Assembly: GCA_963693365.1 (NCBI GenBank)
Contig: CAVNZM010000007.1
Coordinates: 10,478,001 to 10,542,000, forward strand
From: Amoebidium appalachense
Lineage: Eukaryota; Ichthyosporea
Direction: 5' to 3'
Length of the DNA stretch: 64,000 bases
The notes beneath the pieces are model-generated. The model had not been told where the DNA came from. It worked only from the letters and a program-made list of their open reading frames with translations, and did not search any database. A program made the position numbers and the translations under genes. Positions 23,161-35,391 of this stretch are shown here, piece by piece (the first letter of the stretch is position 1; every line of letters starts with the position of its first letter).

Positions 23161-25430
23161 CAAGCAGTACTAGAATGTATTTTTACAAACACCCAGGCAA
23201 ATGAATGGCCTATACGAATATTGCAACGGTAAAGTTTGCAACCTCTTGCTGTGTGGAACTAAACTTCACATAAAAGATTAAGCTAGAAAAACAACCAGGG
23301 GGGGAGTAGGGGGGTAGGCGGGAAATGTAATACCTTAACAGTGTAAAAATGGGTTCTTGTGACCCCCCCGTACAGTATTTCCATAGTGGCCGGCCACTTT
23401 CCAATTTGCCTGCACAGGTCCAACGGGTTTCTCGGAAAAATCAATGATGGAGGGGAACGCCGCTCATAAAGTGTGGTGGGGAATTATTCGAAGAGAACGG
23501 TGGCATCATGCAGTGTGTTGACCAGGGTGTAGGCAGGAGCCCGAAGATTACATTATTGTTGTGCGCTATGCCTACCGTGCCGAGAGTGGTTGGGAAAAAG
23601 AATACCTGCAATACTCAGATACACTATTGAATATGTACTCAGTGTTCAGTGAATATACACGAAAACTGGTACAGTTATATGAACAGGAATATATGGTGTG
23701 TACTCTAACACCCGTAAAGTTGTTCTGGGTGAGCACCTAAAGGGTACTGTTATATATACAAGGATGAATTAGAGTGCAGTTATTGCACCCTGACTGTTTC
23801 TAAGTCCACATTAATTCGCGTACGTGCACACAGATTCTGGAGCCACATCCACTCCTGATTGCAAGACTTGGTGCATAATAACTATTAGCCGAACACGAGC
23901 ACGATCCATACACGGGAGTGTCAATGACATAACTAATTTCACGATGTTTTTTCTTGTTACTAACTCGAATACTTTTATTGCTGCATCAGCCAAGTATGGG
24001 CTTGGTTCGACTGAGCTAATAGACCACATGAATGTGGTATCAAGTTGGCAGATGACTTGCAGCTGTGCAGAGTGCTGGTGCAGCGGAGTCATTCATATGG
24101 GTACCGGTCCTGGTAGTTTTTTGTTTGCCTAACATAGTGTTGAATAGTAGATGCTGACGTTGAACGGATGTTTTTGTCACCCTTTGGGGTTTTGTGGTTT
24201 CGAGTGAATCTGGCGCCAAGTCAGATATCATAAAACCGAGCTGTCACCCAATGGCACACTCTAATAGCGGCAACGGGATGCGTGTGAACAGCCAAGGTCC
24301 AGGTTCAGATGGATTTTTTGAAATCGCAGCCTGGATTCCAGCCTGCGGCAGTCCAGATGCCCCGACTGCCGGCTGGCTGCATCCGGATGTCCCGGCCGCG
24401 GCCCCTAATAACCTATATTGAACATATTTTTTAAAAAAAGGATTCAAGCTAAACTATAGTAAAAACAGAGAATTTCTTTTTGGGAAAAAAGGGTTCCTGG
24501 CATCCTCTCCTACATGTCGATACCACTATTTCCAACTTCGAATTCGGCGGCCCTTTTCCTTTCAAAGTACTATTATACAAACGCTTAGTCTATTTTGGGC
24601 TGACCACAAAAAGTTGCAGAAGCTACACAAAAATTATGAATAGCATCAGAATAACGCAATAGTGATCTAAAACCCGGCATTCATATCGCTTTAACGAAAA
24701 CTTTAAGCCAATCAAATACCTTTAAAACGCAGCCTCCTTGGAGTCCTTGCGCAACTGGTCCAAAAAATGCATTTCCGGACGTCCTGGCCTAATCACATAC
24801 GTCATTGATCTGCTACGTGGAATTTGACCCCGTTACGTCACCCCAATCCGAACCCGGACCTGGAGCGCTGTTCACACTGGTCCACGGTTACATGAACGTG
24901 GGTTGCACAGACACGCACACACATGCACACACACCAACTATGGCTAGCTAGTACTCCCGAAGGCTGCACCCAATGCCACCCATGGGCTTGGGTACGCGTC
25001 AAAGGCTTCCGCCTGCACATAAAAAATTTCTATTTGATATTGCGCATGCAGAAAGAACGTATGACTAGCTGTGCGCACACAGTCACGTACAGTGGTGAAT
25101 GCGCTTTGGTACGTACACACGTGTGACGTACTGTGGGGCAAATGTACACGTGCATAGAGCAAGTCCTCTTTTTTAGTGATACACACACATGTGCACCACG
25201 GGATCCATCAACCTTGTGATATTGAGTTCTACAAGAGCTAACGTTATGTACCGCTCCCTTTCTTGGTGTTCTAATAGGTAGGGATTTCTGGTCGGAGTCC
25301 GGGGTGACACCCGCACCCAACCGGTGACCTGCTTACTGAACTGGGCACTGTGGGCAGTCTGGGCTGGGCCCCCCGGGCGGGTTACTCCAAATCTACTTAT
25401 CCCATTTATCCAATCACATTTGCGTCGGGA
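23161..25430. other. Gene-poor stretch; nothing recognised
   Basis: The sequence is of ordinary complexity. Open frames of up to about 100 codons exist on both strands (for example 23811-24132), but I recognise no domain and see no supporting chain of splice sites. The missing first exon of the receptor gene at 20216-22230 could lie here. Confidence 0.4.
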
Positions 25431-26183
25431 ACAGGGTTGGGCTGGGGTTGGCCAGCTTAACCGTATTGTCCTTTGACCAATCGTAACGGACAGTTTCTTA
25501 ATCGTAACGGGGGGGTTCTTGGGGATATGCAAGCCCAGCTAATAACGCCCCTCCAGTCACAAAACTCAAAATACGCGTTTTTACAAATTAAATATCGCAA
25601 AATTATGTGGCCGAGCAGGTAAGCTCCTCGCCTCCGACGCAGGAGGCACCTGGTTCGAGAATCCCGGGATGAAGCGCATTGGGGATCGGATGGATGCCCT
25701 GATGGGACTCGCCTGGGTGCAGGACTATGGCAATGGCCCTCTAAGCTACAATAACTCCAACCGGGGTAGTCAAGGATCAGATGCCTTGGCTATTTCGGAA
25801 AGTTTTTCATTATATATATAAAAGTTATCTAAAGCACCATGTATTTTTTTGGCCGATATCTTCTTTTCATGAGCGGTTTTGGTTATCTGGGATATCTCCC
25901 CTTTTCACCTTCTATGAGCACATCAATAAAGTCATTTTAAAAATAAAAACAAAATTACAAGCCCTGGACACTTGTCGAGGTTCGATATTGCTCATGAGAA
26001 GCGCTGTAGATATGTTCTTGAACAGAAATATTGAAAAAATTAGGTACAGTTAGATATTTGGGGGCCTTAAAGCATTTATAATGCTATACATCTGATACGA
26101 AAGCTGTTACGACGGCACCCTAACCTTATTCGTATCGGGGTCTTTCGTTAATCGTAATTACGACGATCTTTTTTCGTAATCCC
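25431..26183 (+). repeat. Dispersed repeat family 2, copy 1, carrying a nested SINE
   Basis: Segments starting ACAGGGTTGGGCTGGGGTTG, including TAATCGTAACGG, and later CGCCCCTCCAGTC and GAGAAGCGCTGTAGATATGT, reappear in the same order on the opposite strand at 36015-35392. The copy ends near TTTTTTCGTAATCCC. The class is unknown: no reading frame is conserved between the copies and no clear terminal repeats are seen. It is interrupted by the SINE at 25606-25949. Confidence 0.75.
25606..25949 (+). mobile_element. tRNA-derived SINE with 8-bp target-site duplication
   Basis: The 344-bp insertion is flanked by CAAAATTA at 25598-25605 and 25950-25957, and it is absent from the homologous position of repeat copy 2. 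Its 5' end contains an A-box-like TGGCCGAGCAGG and a B-box-like GGTTCGAGAATCC with tRNA-like spacing, the internal promoter of RNA polymerase III. The anticodon-like stem CCTCC/GGAGG is preserved. The body is unrelated to tRNA and ends in the A-rich tail TTTTAAAAATAAAAA. Such elements are mobilised in trans by LINE reverse transcriptases, and a LINE relic lies at 16232-16695. Confidence 0.75.
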
Positions 26184-26681
26184 CCCCCATGGTCGGGAAA
26201 GTTGAACAACATTTGTTGAAGCTCCCACTGATTGGACGATAGCGCACCATGAGTCCATGACGCACTTGAATCAAGGTACGGTGTCACACACTGACATGGC
26301 TCAGCTGGGGCTGGCCCCACATGTACAGTGGGGCTGAGCCCTCAGCCCAGCGGCTGCTACGCCTGAACCTGAGCAATGGTCTTCGTGGGCGCACACTAGT
26401 TAACACTTACTAGTACTGTTGCTTACCAAACAGGAGTATATATATAAGGGGGTTTACGCTGTTTACTCGAGGCAAAGAGAACCAGTCTCAGGTATGGGGG
26501 GGGGGTTTTGCTCGGAATATCCCCTCAGCGGTATATCATGATCACGTACATAGATGTCGGGTGGTGACTATATATCAGGGTTTACTTTCTCTACGAGACA
26601 CCATAAAGACTACAAGGAGAAATCAATTAGTTGGGGTTCCCCGTTTTTTTTTTTTTTTTTTTTTTTTTTTTTCCCCCCCCT
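26184..26681. other. Non-coding stretch
   Basis: No gene is recognised. It contains a GGGGCTGAGCC-rich segment around 26300-26345, a 10-bp G-run near 26497, and a T-run of about 28 bp at 26645-26672 followed by a C-run. The TATATATAAG near 26440 resembles a TATA box, but no gene follows. Confidence 0.4.
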
Positions 26682-26687
26682 AATATT

Positions 26688-26718
<31 letters not shown>

Positions 26719-26899
26719 TATGTACGTGTGTACACATGTGTGCTCCACAACACATACATTTCTATGCGGGTGACATCAATTCAACGTGTGTTCCCCTCGG
26801 ATCCTGGATGGGCACTACAAAAGCATCAACAAGCGCTGCCCGACTAATACATAGCTCGTACTAGCAGATATATTTGGCATGAAAACCAAGGCGAATACA

Positions 26900-26931
<32 letters not shown>

Positions 26932-27109
26932 TATGTACGTGTGTACACATGTGTGCTCCACAACACATACATTTCTATGCGGGTGACATCAATTCAACGT
27001 GTGTTCCCCTCGGATCCTGGATGGGCACTACAAAAGCATCAACAAGCGCTGCCCGACTAATACATAGCTCGTACTAGCAGATATATTTGGCATGAAAACC
27101 AAGGCGAAT
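26682..27109. repeat. Tandem duplication of a 212-bp unit
   Basis: The block beginning AATATTACACACAC and ending GAAAACCAAGGCGAAT occupies 26682-26896 and is repeated at 26899-27109. Apart from the length of the internal CA run, I see no differences. The unit includes palindromic TACGTGTGTACAC and the sequence CCTCGGATCCTGGATGGGCA. Near-identity indicates a recent duplication. Confidence 0.9.
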
Positions 27110-27319
27110 TCAAACTAAGACCCTGTATATGTAACATGTGAGGAACGGTAGTAACGGTGTGACCGGTACCGGTTGTTATATTATGCATCCTACCGAGTCA
27201 AAACGAATGACCAGTCCCGAGTCATTTGAGGCATATATGTACTTAGTACTTGGAAAACAAGTGGCATCCCCCCCCCCCCCCCCCCCCCCCCTCGGGCCCC
27301 GCCGACACACAAGTGCACG

Positions 27320-27367
<48 letters not shown>

Positions 27368-27824
27368 GTAGCGGGATTGCAACAGTAGTGCATGCTGCCA
27401 GCACACCGCGCCATGCATTGCCTGTGATTTTTTATTGTTGCAGAGTTGCACCACTGTAGGGCCCACAGCCAGTGTGGGGGTAATGTGTGCGGTTTGTGAG
27501 TCTAGGTAATAATCAGAGGGCAGTACTTTGCGACACGTGTTTCATTCCAACATTCGAATCCCCGCAGACATAACATAAACGAAAAACACATATGCGGCAG
27601 TAGGAAAGAGAGGTAAAATAAGAAATCCCAATAAGAACCGACCTTCCATGCCCTAATAGGCCAAATATACTGCTTACACCCCCAATGACACGCATATTGA
27701 ATTACAACCGAGAATCTCCAACTCCCGGGACACACCATGCAAAAAGTCACCTGGCATATAAATTCTATCATTCTACGACCTACTTCTTAAAATTCTTTTA
27801 CTCACCACTTCCGGCTATCACTTG
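27110..27824. other. Non-coding stretch with a C-run and (CA)n
   Basis: A C-run at 27268-27291 and (CA)n at 27323-27365 lie here. The remaining sequence has open frames of up to 90 codons but no recognisable domain. Confidence 0.45.
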
Positions 27825-28042
27825 CACGTGGCCAAGGCAAACACGTTGACCACACGTGCAGCAACTGTTACTCCTCTCCAAACTTTGTCTCCATGAGGCC
27901 TGCCGTACATTATACACGTGTGTGCATAGAATATTCCAGAAGCACGTGCACACTGTCATGTGCACCATACACCCCTCCTCGTGATCTCGGTGCCATGCCT
28001 AGGGCACGCGATGCAGAGTCTTTGCACGTGCACTACCACGTG
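27825..28042. promoter_or_regulatory. Cluster of six CACGTG palindromes
   Basis: CACGTG occurs at 27825, 27853, 27915, 27944, 28025 and 28037, six times in 218 bp; chance expectation is about one per 4 kb. Several are embedded in the longer palindrome GCACGTGC. CACGTG is the E-box/G-box bound by bHLH and bZIP factors. The segment lies between the 3' end of the exosome gene and unassigned sequence, so its target is unknown. Confidence 0.45.
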
Positions 28043-28100
28043 GCATTATGCGGCAGCCTCGGTTTCGATTGATTTCCGCAGAGCCTCCTGCATAACTGCA

Positions 28101-28143
<43 letters not shown>

Positions 28144-28430
28144 GTGTGTGCGTGTGTGTGTGTGTGTCCATGTGTGTGTGTGTGCACGTGTATGCGAGTG
28201 CATACACACGTATGTATGTAGAGGGTGTGCGTATGTGTATGTGCGTGTGCATTCTGTGCGTGTGAAGTGTGTGTGGTCGGGGGGCGTGCATGCACCTGTG
28301 TTTACATGTGTATGGGTGTTTCTGTTCATGTTCAAACATGTGTATACCATGCTTGCAATCTACAAAGTTTATGTACAGTGTGTGTTTGTGGTAGAGGTAG
28401 ATCTCCTTGGGGAGGGGGGGGGGGGGGGGT
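28043..28430. repeat. (TG)n-rich stretch
   Basis: (TG)n with C interruptions runs over 28106-28167 and continues as degenerate TG to 28290. A G-tract at 28411-28429 borders the family 1 copy that follows. Confidence 0.85.
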
Positions 28431-28540
28431 TTGAATGCGTCAAAAAGTACGAATTACACAAGAACAAACGGATAACACGATGCAGAATGCAAGCCATACA
28501 TAAAGAGTATGCATAATAAGCAGAGCCCATCCTCAGGGGG
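28431..28540 (+). repeat. Dispersed element, family 1, full copy B
   Basis: Nearly identical to copy A at 4603-4712 (GAATGCGTC to CCCATCCTCAGGGG). It lies in the 3' region of the exosome gene and is antisense to it, like all other copies. A G-tract precedes it and GGGGGGCCCCACGTGGGGGC follows it. Confidence 0.85.
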
Positions 28541-28823
28541 GCCCCACGTGGGGGCTTCATCTTCGAATGCCCCAATAGGAAGTCACTTGTACTAATCCAA
28601 AACTATTATGCATCAGCTCTTGTCCCCCCCCCCCCCCCCCCCCCCCCCCTCCTAAAGGGAAAACCAAGCATGATAAAAGAAGATCATTTGAAAAAACGAG
28701 GAAATGGGAACCGCCAGCACCCCCTTCTTCTAGCTTACTAAAAGGGTAATGAGGGGCTAGGTAGGTAAGAGATGCCTCGATCGCAGAACGTCGGACTACA
28801 ACTGCTACTTGAAACAATTAACG

Positions 28824-28897
<74 letters not shown>

Positions 28898-29004
28898 ACA
28901 CGTGCGACGAGCATATGCTCGTGTGTGGGCACGCCCATAAGTGTGTGTGTGTGCATGTGCGTGTGCATGTGTTCATGTGCATGCAAGGACACACTCCCCC
29001 CTAC
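28541..29004. other. 3' region of the exosome subunit gene, with C-run and (TG)n
   Basis: A C-run at 28624-28649, then (TG)n at 28827-28895. The last exon of the minus-strand exosome gene should lie here, because exon 6 ends in a donor (GTAGGG) in phase 0. A very short terminal exon after TTTCAAGTAG (near 28803) would fit, but is not proven. Confidence 0.45.
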
Positions 29005-30161
29005 CTGAGCACATGCATCCATGGCCTGCTCTATTGCCCTCTGTGGTGTGTCGGCAGCCAGCTGGCCCGTAGCCATGACAAACGACACCTCGTTGAGTGC
29101 CGGCATCAGCCCAACCACCACCTCCCCACTGCGCGCACGCCGCTCGGCAATGCTTGGGTCCGATATGAGGTGACCCTCTACTACCACCTGTGATGGGAAG
29201 GTGCGGGCGGAGGTTGGGGGTGGGGGTTAGAATGGGTTATGGAGTACAAAACACATTCATCGCGGACAACACAATGCAGAGTGCAAACCACACAAAAGGA
29301 GAACATGCACAACAAGCAGGGCCAATCCTTCCCGTGGGAAGTGGGGGGATGTGGGGGGGCGGGGCGGGGGGGGGGGGGGGGGGGGGGGGAGGGGGGGAGG
29401 GGGAGGGGAGGAGGAGAATAAAAGTGGTGATGGTCGTGAAATGTGGTCTAAGGGGAAGGAAGAGGGTTAGCGAAAGTAGGGATGGTGAGAAAGGTGGGCA
29501 GAGAGGGTACAGGGAGACCACACAGGGAAAAGAAAAACTATTAATGGGTTATGTGTGCGTGTCTGTGTGACCAAGATCTGTGTCTGTGCGTGTGTCTGAT
29601 GCATGTTCAGTATCTCTGTGCATGTTTATTGGCCATACATCAAACGCCACAAAGCCAAGCTCGAACACATAACCTGACCTGCAATCCTCGTTTAAGCCTC
29701 CCCCCCCCCCCCCCCTCCCCCCCCCCCAAACCAACCAAACGCACAACACCCACACTCACACACACACACCCCACAAACCAGAATCGTCCCCCCCCCCCCC
29801 CCCCCCTCCCCCCCCCCTCGCCTTTCCCGCTTTCTCCGGGCCACATTCTCCTGCCCACAAAATAGAAAAACCAGAAGCACTCTCAATCCCACGCTCACAC
29901 AACCGTTCTTGCTGTCTGGTCACACAGCAGCCCCCCCCCCTCCCCCCCTCCCCCCCCTCCCCCCCGGGGGCCCCTTCCCCACCGAATGTGAAACTTCACA
30001 AAACTAGGGGCGGAGCAGGACAAAAGAAGAAGAGATGGCTTGGTGCAAAGGGACTGCAAGGGCAGGCAAGCAGTGTGAGTAGTTGGGTGTCAATGCATTG
30101 CGTCTGCTGGTAAAGGGAAAGGAGACCCAAGGGTGAGTGGGTAGGTGGGTGGGTGGGTTAA

Positions 30162-30215
<54 letters not shown>

Positions 30216-30371
30216 GACACGTGACCGAGTACGAGATATATATTCACGACGGACAACACAATGCAGAATCCGGAAAGCATTTGTGCGTGCAAAATATTTC
30301 TTTTTTCCCCCTTTCTTTTCTTTTTTCTTTTTCTTTCCTTTTTTTTTTTTTTTTTTTGGTGTGGTGGTGGT

Positions 30372-30406
<35 letters not shown>

Positions 30407-30475
30407 CAATACCACAGTGCTTGCAGATACCAGGTCATAGAGATGGATGCCGGCATGGGCCAGAGCCACAGAGGC

Positions 30476-30550
<75 letters not shown>

Positions 30551-30626
30551 GGTGTGCATGTGCATGTGTGTACGTATGTACGTGTGTGCATGTATGTGTA
30601 TGTGTGTGTGCATGTGTATGTGTGCA

Positions 30627-30694
<68 letters not shown>

Positions 30695-31180
30695 CGTGTT
30701 CAAAAGGTCAACGCAGATGCCACCACAGGTATTAAGTTATGAGAACAGTAGGGGGTATGATTGGGAGGGAGGACAGGGGGGGGGAAAGGAAGGGGGAGCC
30801 TCTCCCGGAAAAGTGCTAACAACACACAAAAAAAAGGAAGAAGACGAAGTCACAGGCCCCGTTTGGAGGCAAATGCAAGGTGATATTATTCTATGCTTGT
30901 GTGTCAAGCTACACGTGTCTTTGTACCAGCCAAATGCCATTAACACAAATGTCATGCATCTAAGTATATGCATGCCTGTGGCTCTGTGTGTGTGCATGTT
31001 TTGCAGTGCACGTGCACATGACGTCAGCATACCAAGTGAGTGCAGCAGCAAAGACGCCCCCAGCATTTTCCAGCACGGTCACGTGCACATCGATCACAGA
31101 CTTGGGGTAGTTCTCAAGCTGGATGGAAAGTGCTAGTGCACTGTCTAGTTGTGCACTCAGATCCTTGGCATTGGCATCCT

Positions 31181-31270
<90 letters not shown>

Positions 31271-31733
31271 TGCAAGTATGATGTGTGTGTGGTTGTATGT
31301 GAAGTGGTGGTTAGAATGTTGCACGGCAGGGCAAGTGCAGAAACCAACACAGAGGAATATGGCGAGAGACTTGACCAAACTCCACATGCCAAGCCACAAC
31401 TGCCCAGAGGGGACCTGGCATATCACACATGCAGATTTGGTCAAGAGGTCACATCTTGGGGTGGGTAAGAAGGGAGGGGAAAGAGGGACGGGAAACGGGG
31501 GGAGGGGGGTTTAAGACAGGGAAACCGGGGAGGGGGGGAGGGGGAGGGGGGGGGGGGGGGGGGGGGGGAGATGGTGGAGGGAGCAACCACAGGCCTAGCC
31601 ACAACGAAACGAGCGGTCAGGTGAACGGCCAGACTAAAAGGCTTCAGTCTGTGGTGAACATATGGCAGACGTGAAGAAGTTGAATCAGAGAAGTGCTGGT
31701 GGCGATTGAAAAGGGGACAAAAAGGGGGAAACA

Positions 31734-31772
<39 letters not shown>

Positions 31773-32352
31773 CTGGTGTGCATGTGTGTGTGTGTGTGTG
31801 TGGAGGTGAAGAGGAGGGGGGGGGGGGGGGGGAAGGCTTTGCACCTGGATAAGGGAACCAACAGTGCCCTGAGCAAAGGGGGCATATTCGAGCTCACAGT
31901 CCAGGGTGGCTGCACCGGCAAACTGGCCTCCCCTGCCCTCGTGGGGTCCATGCACGGCACACATCACCTTGGTTCCCCCCTGCTCAAAATACGCTGACCC
32001 GGCTGCACTGCTGATCACATCGGTGCGGATAACTGCGGGGGACGGAAGGATGTAAGATATTGTCTGTGTGGGGGAGGCCTCGGGAGGAGGGGGGGGGGGG
32101 GAGGGGAGGGGGGAGGGAAGCGGATTTGTTTTTGGAGTACGAAGTGCGCATTTATAAAGGACAACAGAATGCATATCACACACAAAGAAAATGCATAATA
32201 AGCAGAGTCGATTCCTAAGGGGGGCCCGAAATTTTCCACACTTCCCGAGTTTCGAACCATTCACCTTGTCGACGAACCCAACTCAGATAGAAGAGGGGGG
32301 AGGGGGGGGGGGGGGGGTTGTGTCAATATGTGTATAGAACACATGATTGTGC

Positions 32353-32385
<33 letters not shown>

Positions 32386-32510
32386 GTGGGAGGGGGTGAA
32401 AAGGGGGAGGGGAGGGGGGGGGGGGGGGGGGGCAAGCAAGGGAATGGTGTCACGTGTGTATATATGTGGGTTCGTGTGTGGTTGTGGGTATGTTTGATGA
32501 CATACCTGCC

Positions 32511-32567
<57 letters not shown>

Positions 32568-34162
32568 TGCATGCAGACAACGTGTGTATGGGTATGCACA
32601 TGGGTGTGCGTGTGCATGTGTGCATGCTTGTTTTGTGTGTATGGTTCTACTGGTGGCCGACAAAGCGCCTGGTAGGGATGGAAAAAGGGGGTGGGGGTGG
32701 GGGGGGTGGGGGGGGGGGGGAGATGAGGGGGTGCATACAGATACTGCGCAGCTGTTTCAATAACCTTCCGTCTCTTCTCTTCTGGTCGGGCCCCACTAAT
32801 GGTTCCTGTGGAGGCAGTAAGATATCGGTAAGTAAGTTTCCTGTTTGGGGAGGAGACTATGATGAGAGCAGGGGGCAGTCCCAGCGTTCAAGAGGGTTTG
32901 GAGTAACGAGTAAGGGGTGAGAGAGAGAGAGAGGGGGGGGGGGAGGGGGAGAGAGAGAGAGAGAGAGAGAGAGAGATACTCGTGGCCCTAGAGAAGCATA
33001 GGCGCTGGCGCAAGGGGGGGGGGGGGGGGGGGGGTCAAACCCCCAAAAGTTGAGCCTGAAAGACCGGGAAAAAAAAAAAAAAAAGACCTGCATACCGTAT
33101 GGGGGGGAGGGGGGAGGAGGGAAGGGGGGCTGCCTTGACTGATGCACAGGGAGTGGCATCCATAAGAGCACATGAGGTGAGAGGGGATTAGGGAGTAAGG
33201 CACGTGGGTGGGGAATGGGAAAGAGAAATGGAGGTTCAGAAGGAGCCAGAGCACAGAGGCATATGCAAGCAGCATAGTGATGGGAAACAGGTTAGGTAGT
33301 AACACACAAACGAGCACAGCAGACCAGTGTGGTTTCAGAATAGAAAAATGGGGTGAAGGCAGGGCTCAAAGTAGGAAGCGGGGAGCTAATTCAAGAGACA
33401 AGGTCAAACCTAGGTGTGAATATAAGGTGGAATGAAAGAGGAGGGAGGGGAAGGGGGGGGGGAGAAAGAGTTGGGGGGGGGGGGGGGGGTGTTAGGCAGG
33501 CAAGCGTCGCGCAGTCTAGACGGAAACAACTTGGCAAGAGCAGGGAGCCTGGATGGTGTTTGTTATAGAGAGCAAAACACTAGATGGGGGGACGAGGAGG
33601 GCGAGCTCTCCTTCCCCGCCCCCTCCCCCCGCCCCTTGAGCACGGAGGAAGGGGGAGTCGGATGATGGACGTTGGGGGATAGGAGGGGGGGGAAGGGGGG
33701 GGGAAGGGGGGGGGGGGGGGGGGGGGGGGAGGTAAGGCATAAAGGCAACTCCAGACTTAAAGAAAATGGAAGGAAAATAGAGGACATAAGGTCAGCAAGG
33801 GGAATGCAGCGCCGGGACAACAAAAGCAAGAACAGAGAGCCAGCTTTGGAGGAACTCCACCACGAAGGAAACACAAAGAGGTCACACACCACTTGTGCTT
33901 GCGTTCCTGACACATAACAGCCCCCTTCCCACCCCTTTCCCCCATACCCCTTTCCCCCCCCTCCTCCCCAATCCCCCCCCCCCCCCCCGCCCCCGCTCGT
34001 CCGCTCTGCAGCTACCACTGAATGAGCCCACAACCATGCCTCCTTGGGGGCCACCTGCAAGCACCATACCTGCGTATCCATGGCCTCTGTGTCTGTCTCT
34101 GGTCTGGGTGGCGCCACACTGAACGTGGGCCCCAGGGGCCTTTTCCTCTCTGACGCGGCCAT
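29005..34162 (-). CDS. EXOSC6: Exosome complex RNase PH-like subunit MTR3/EXOSC6 (6 exons resolved)
   Basis: Exons are 34162-34070, 32805-32745, 32032-31845, 31178-31033, 30476-30413 and 29187-29005. All joins agree in phase, giving 245 codons before an unresolved last exon. The product is one of six RNase PH-fold proteins forming the ring of the RNA exosome, which processes and degrades RNA in nucleus and cytoplasm. The order of family motifs is clear: DGRLLKQLR, then [50 protein letters not shown] and [15 protein letters not shown] chose MTR3 over RRP41/RRP46 because of the SAYFEQG and LMPALNEV signatures and the long N-terminus. The exon 5 acceptor reads (CA)nCG instead of AG. Introns hold poly-C (coding strand), CA repeats and family 1 elements. 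Confidence 0.85.
29229..29335 (+). repeat. Diverged family 1 copy D in exosome gene intron 5
   Basis: It aligns along its length with copy A (GAGTACAAAACACATTC, GACAACACAATGCAGAGTGC, AACAAGCAGGGCCAATCCT). It is bordered by G-tracts and lies antisense to the exosome gene. Confidence 0.7.
30160..30700. repeat. G-tracts, a partial family 1 copy and (TG)n around exosome exon 5
   Basis: A G-run of about 54 bp at 30161-30214 is followed by a partial family 1 copy (30214-30290, with GAGTACGAGATA and GACAACACAATGCAGAATCC). A T-rich stretch and a second G-run come next at 30372-30405. (TG)n blocks at 30479-30545 and 30629-30692 lie on the far side of exon 5. Confidence 0.85.
31185..31270. repeat. (TG)n microsatellite abutting exosome exon 4
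   Basis: About 84 bp of pure TG sit directly next to the exon 4 acceptor. On the coding strand this reads (CA)n then CGTGCAG and exon. Confidence 0.95.
31471..31835. repeat. G-tracts in exosome gene intron 3
   Basis: G-rich stretches at 31489-31572, 31734-31772 and 31816-31834. The last lies about 10 nt from the donor at 31844 and is a C-tract in the transcript. Confidence 0.9.
32113..32280 (+). repeat. Extended family 1 copy E in exosome gene intron 2
   Basis: It shares GGAGTACGAAGTGCGC, GACAACAGAATGCATATCAC and AATAAGCAGAGTCGATTCCT with the family. Beyond the usual G-tract end, 32225-32280 adds a block (CGAGTTTCGAACCATTCACC and onward). The same block follows copy C in the LRR gene, so the full element is at least 170 nt long. 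Confidence 0.75.
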
Positions 34163-34480
34163 GCTGCAACCCTAGCCCTCTTACAAAACACAGACACACA
34201 GCCAGAAAACTTCTCTCTCCCACTCTGACTCCAATTTGTGCAAGTTCAACAAGTTTCGATTCACTGTGCACATGCAGGGGCCAACGGCAGCCACCAATAA
34301 ACCACCAATCAAAACGGTTTCTCCTTGTTGTCCCACAATCAAACACCAAATCCACTTTCCGGCGCCATATATACTTCCTGCCCACGCATTTTACCGTGGG
34401 CCAGATTCGCAGCTGGCTGTGACCCGAGCGGGCACTTGGAATGGGGCGGGTGCCGGCCATCTCCGCTCGACCGTCCCGGC
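34163..34480. promoter_or_regulatory. Probable promoter of the exosome subunit gene
   Basis: The segment upstream of the ATG at 34162 contains ACCAATAAACCACCAATC (CCAAT-type pentamers, 34290-34310) and GCCATATATAC (34362-34372). Beyond this lies a GC- and CpG-rich block to about 34630. This is inferred from position; no transcription start is known. Confidence 0.35.
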
Positions 34481-35391
34481 GAAGGCCGCACTGGCCATTG
34501 GGCGCCCGGAGGAGTCTGGGCGTTCTAGGGCCCTGGGCAAGCAGCGCACTGCGTCAGGCGGGCAACCGAACAGCGAGAAGCGCTGCGTGTGATCAGTCGC
34601 GGGACCGCGGTCGCGATCAGCGCCGGTGGCTCCACCCACTCCTTACCTTTTGCTTTTTTTTGTGCACTTTCTCTCTTTTAGGCTGAGACTGCCCAGTGTT
34701 TCTCACAGATACGTTTTTGCACTTTGTAAATAGTTGCCCTAAAGCTCCTTAATATATATCATAGTTATTCTCTTTTTTGCCCTTGTTGTTTTGCGGATTG
34801 GGGGCTTTCACCCACTCACTCTTCATCGCTGTTAGCCACAACCCTTATCCAGTCGGTCCTCCCAATAGTAGTATAGTATGTGCAACGCCCACATCTTTGG
34901 CCACTTTATGTGCATTTTTTTTCTTCATGTCTTTCCAGCAACACTGCAATAGTTGCCTGTCCCTCGCATTCCCTTATATCTTTTGGCAAGTGCATACAGG
35001 CCGCGGCCTTCATGCACGTGGGTCCCCTTCCTGTGACACCAGGGGTTGTGCAGTCAATATATTAATGGTACGGACCCTTCTATATAGGTGCAACATAGGA
35101 AGTTCCTTCTCTTGTTGAAGGTGCAGCGCATACAAATAACAAACCAAATCGCAATTCAGCATGAACTCAGGAATCAGTGGCTACATTTAATGACCCAAAA
35201 CTAAAATACCTTAGCTATGCAACCCCATGCCTAAAAAAATTAACGTGCACTCGTCCAATTTCGCACGCACATTCACTTCGTCCTTCTCTTTTCTTTTTGA
35301 CTTTGCTTTGTATCATACGGTATACCCCGTCACACATCCATCTCTCTCACCTCAGATCTGCGTTCCTGACTCTGTATATAGAAGCAGGGTA

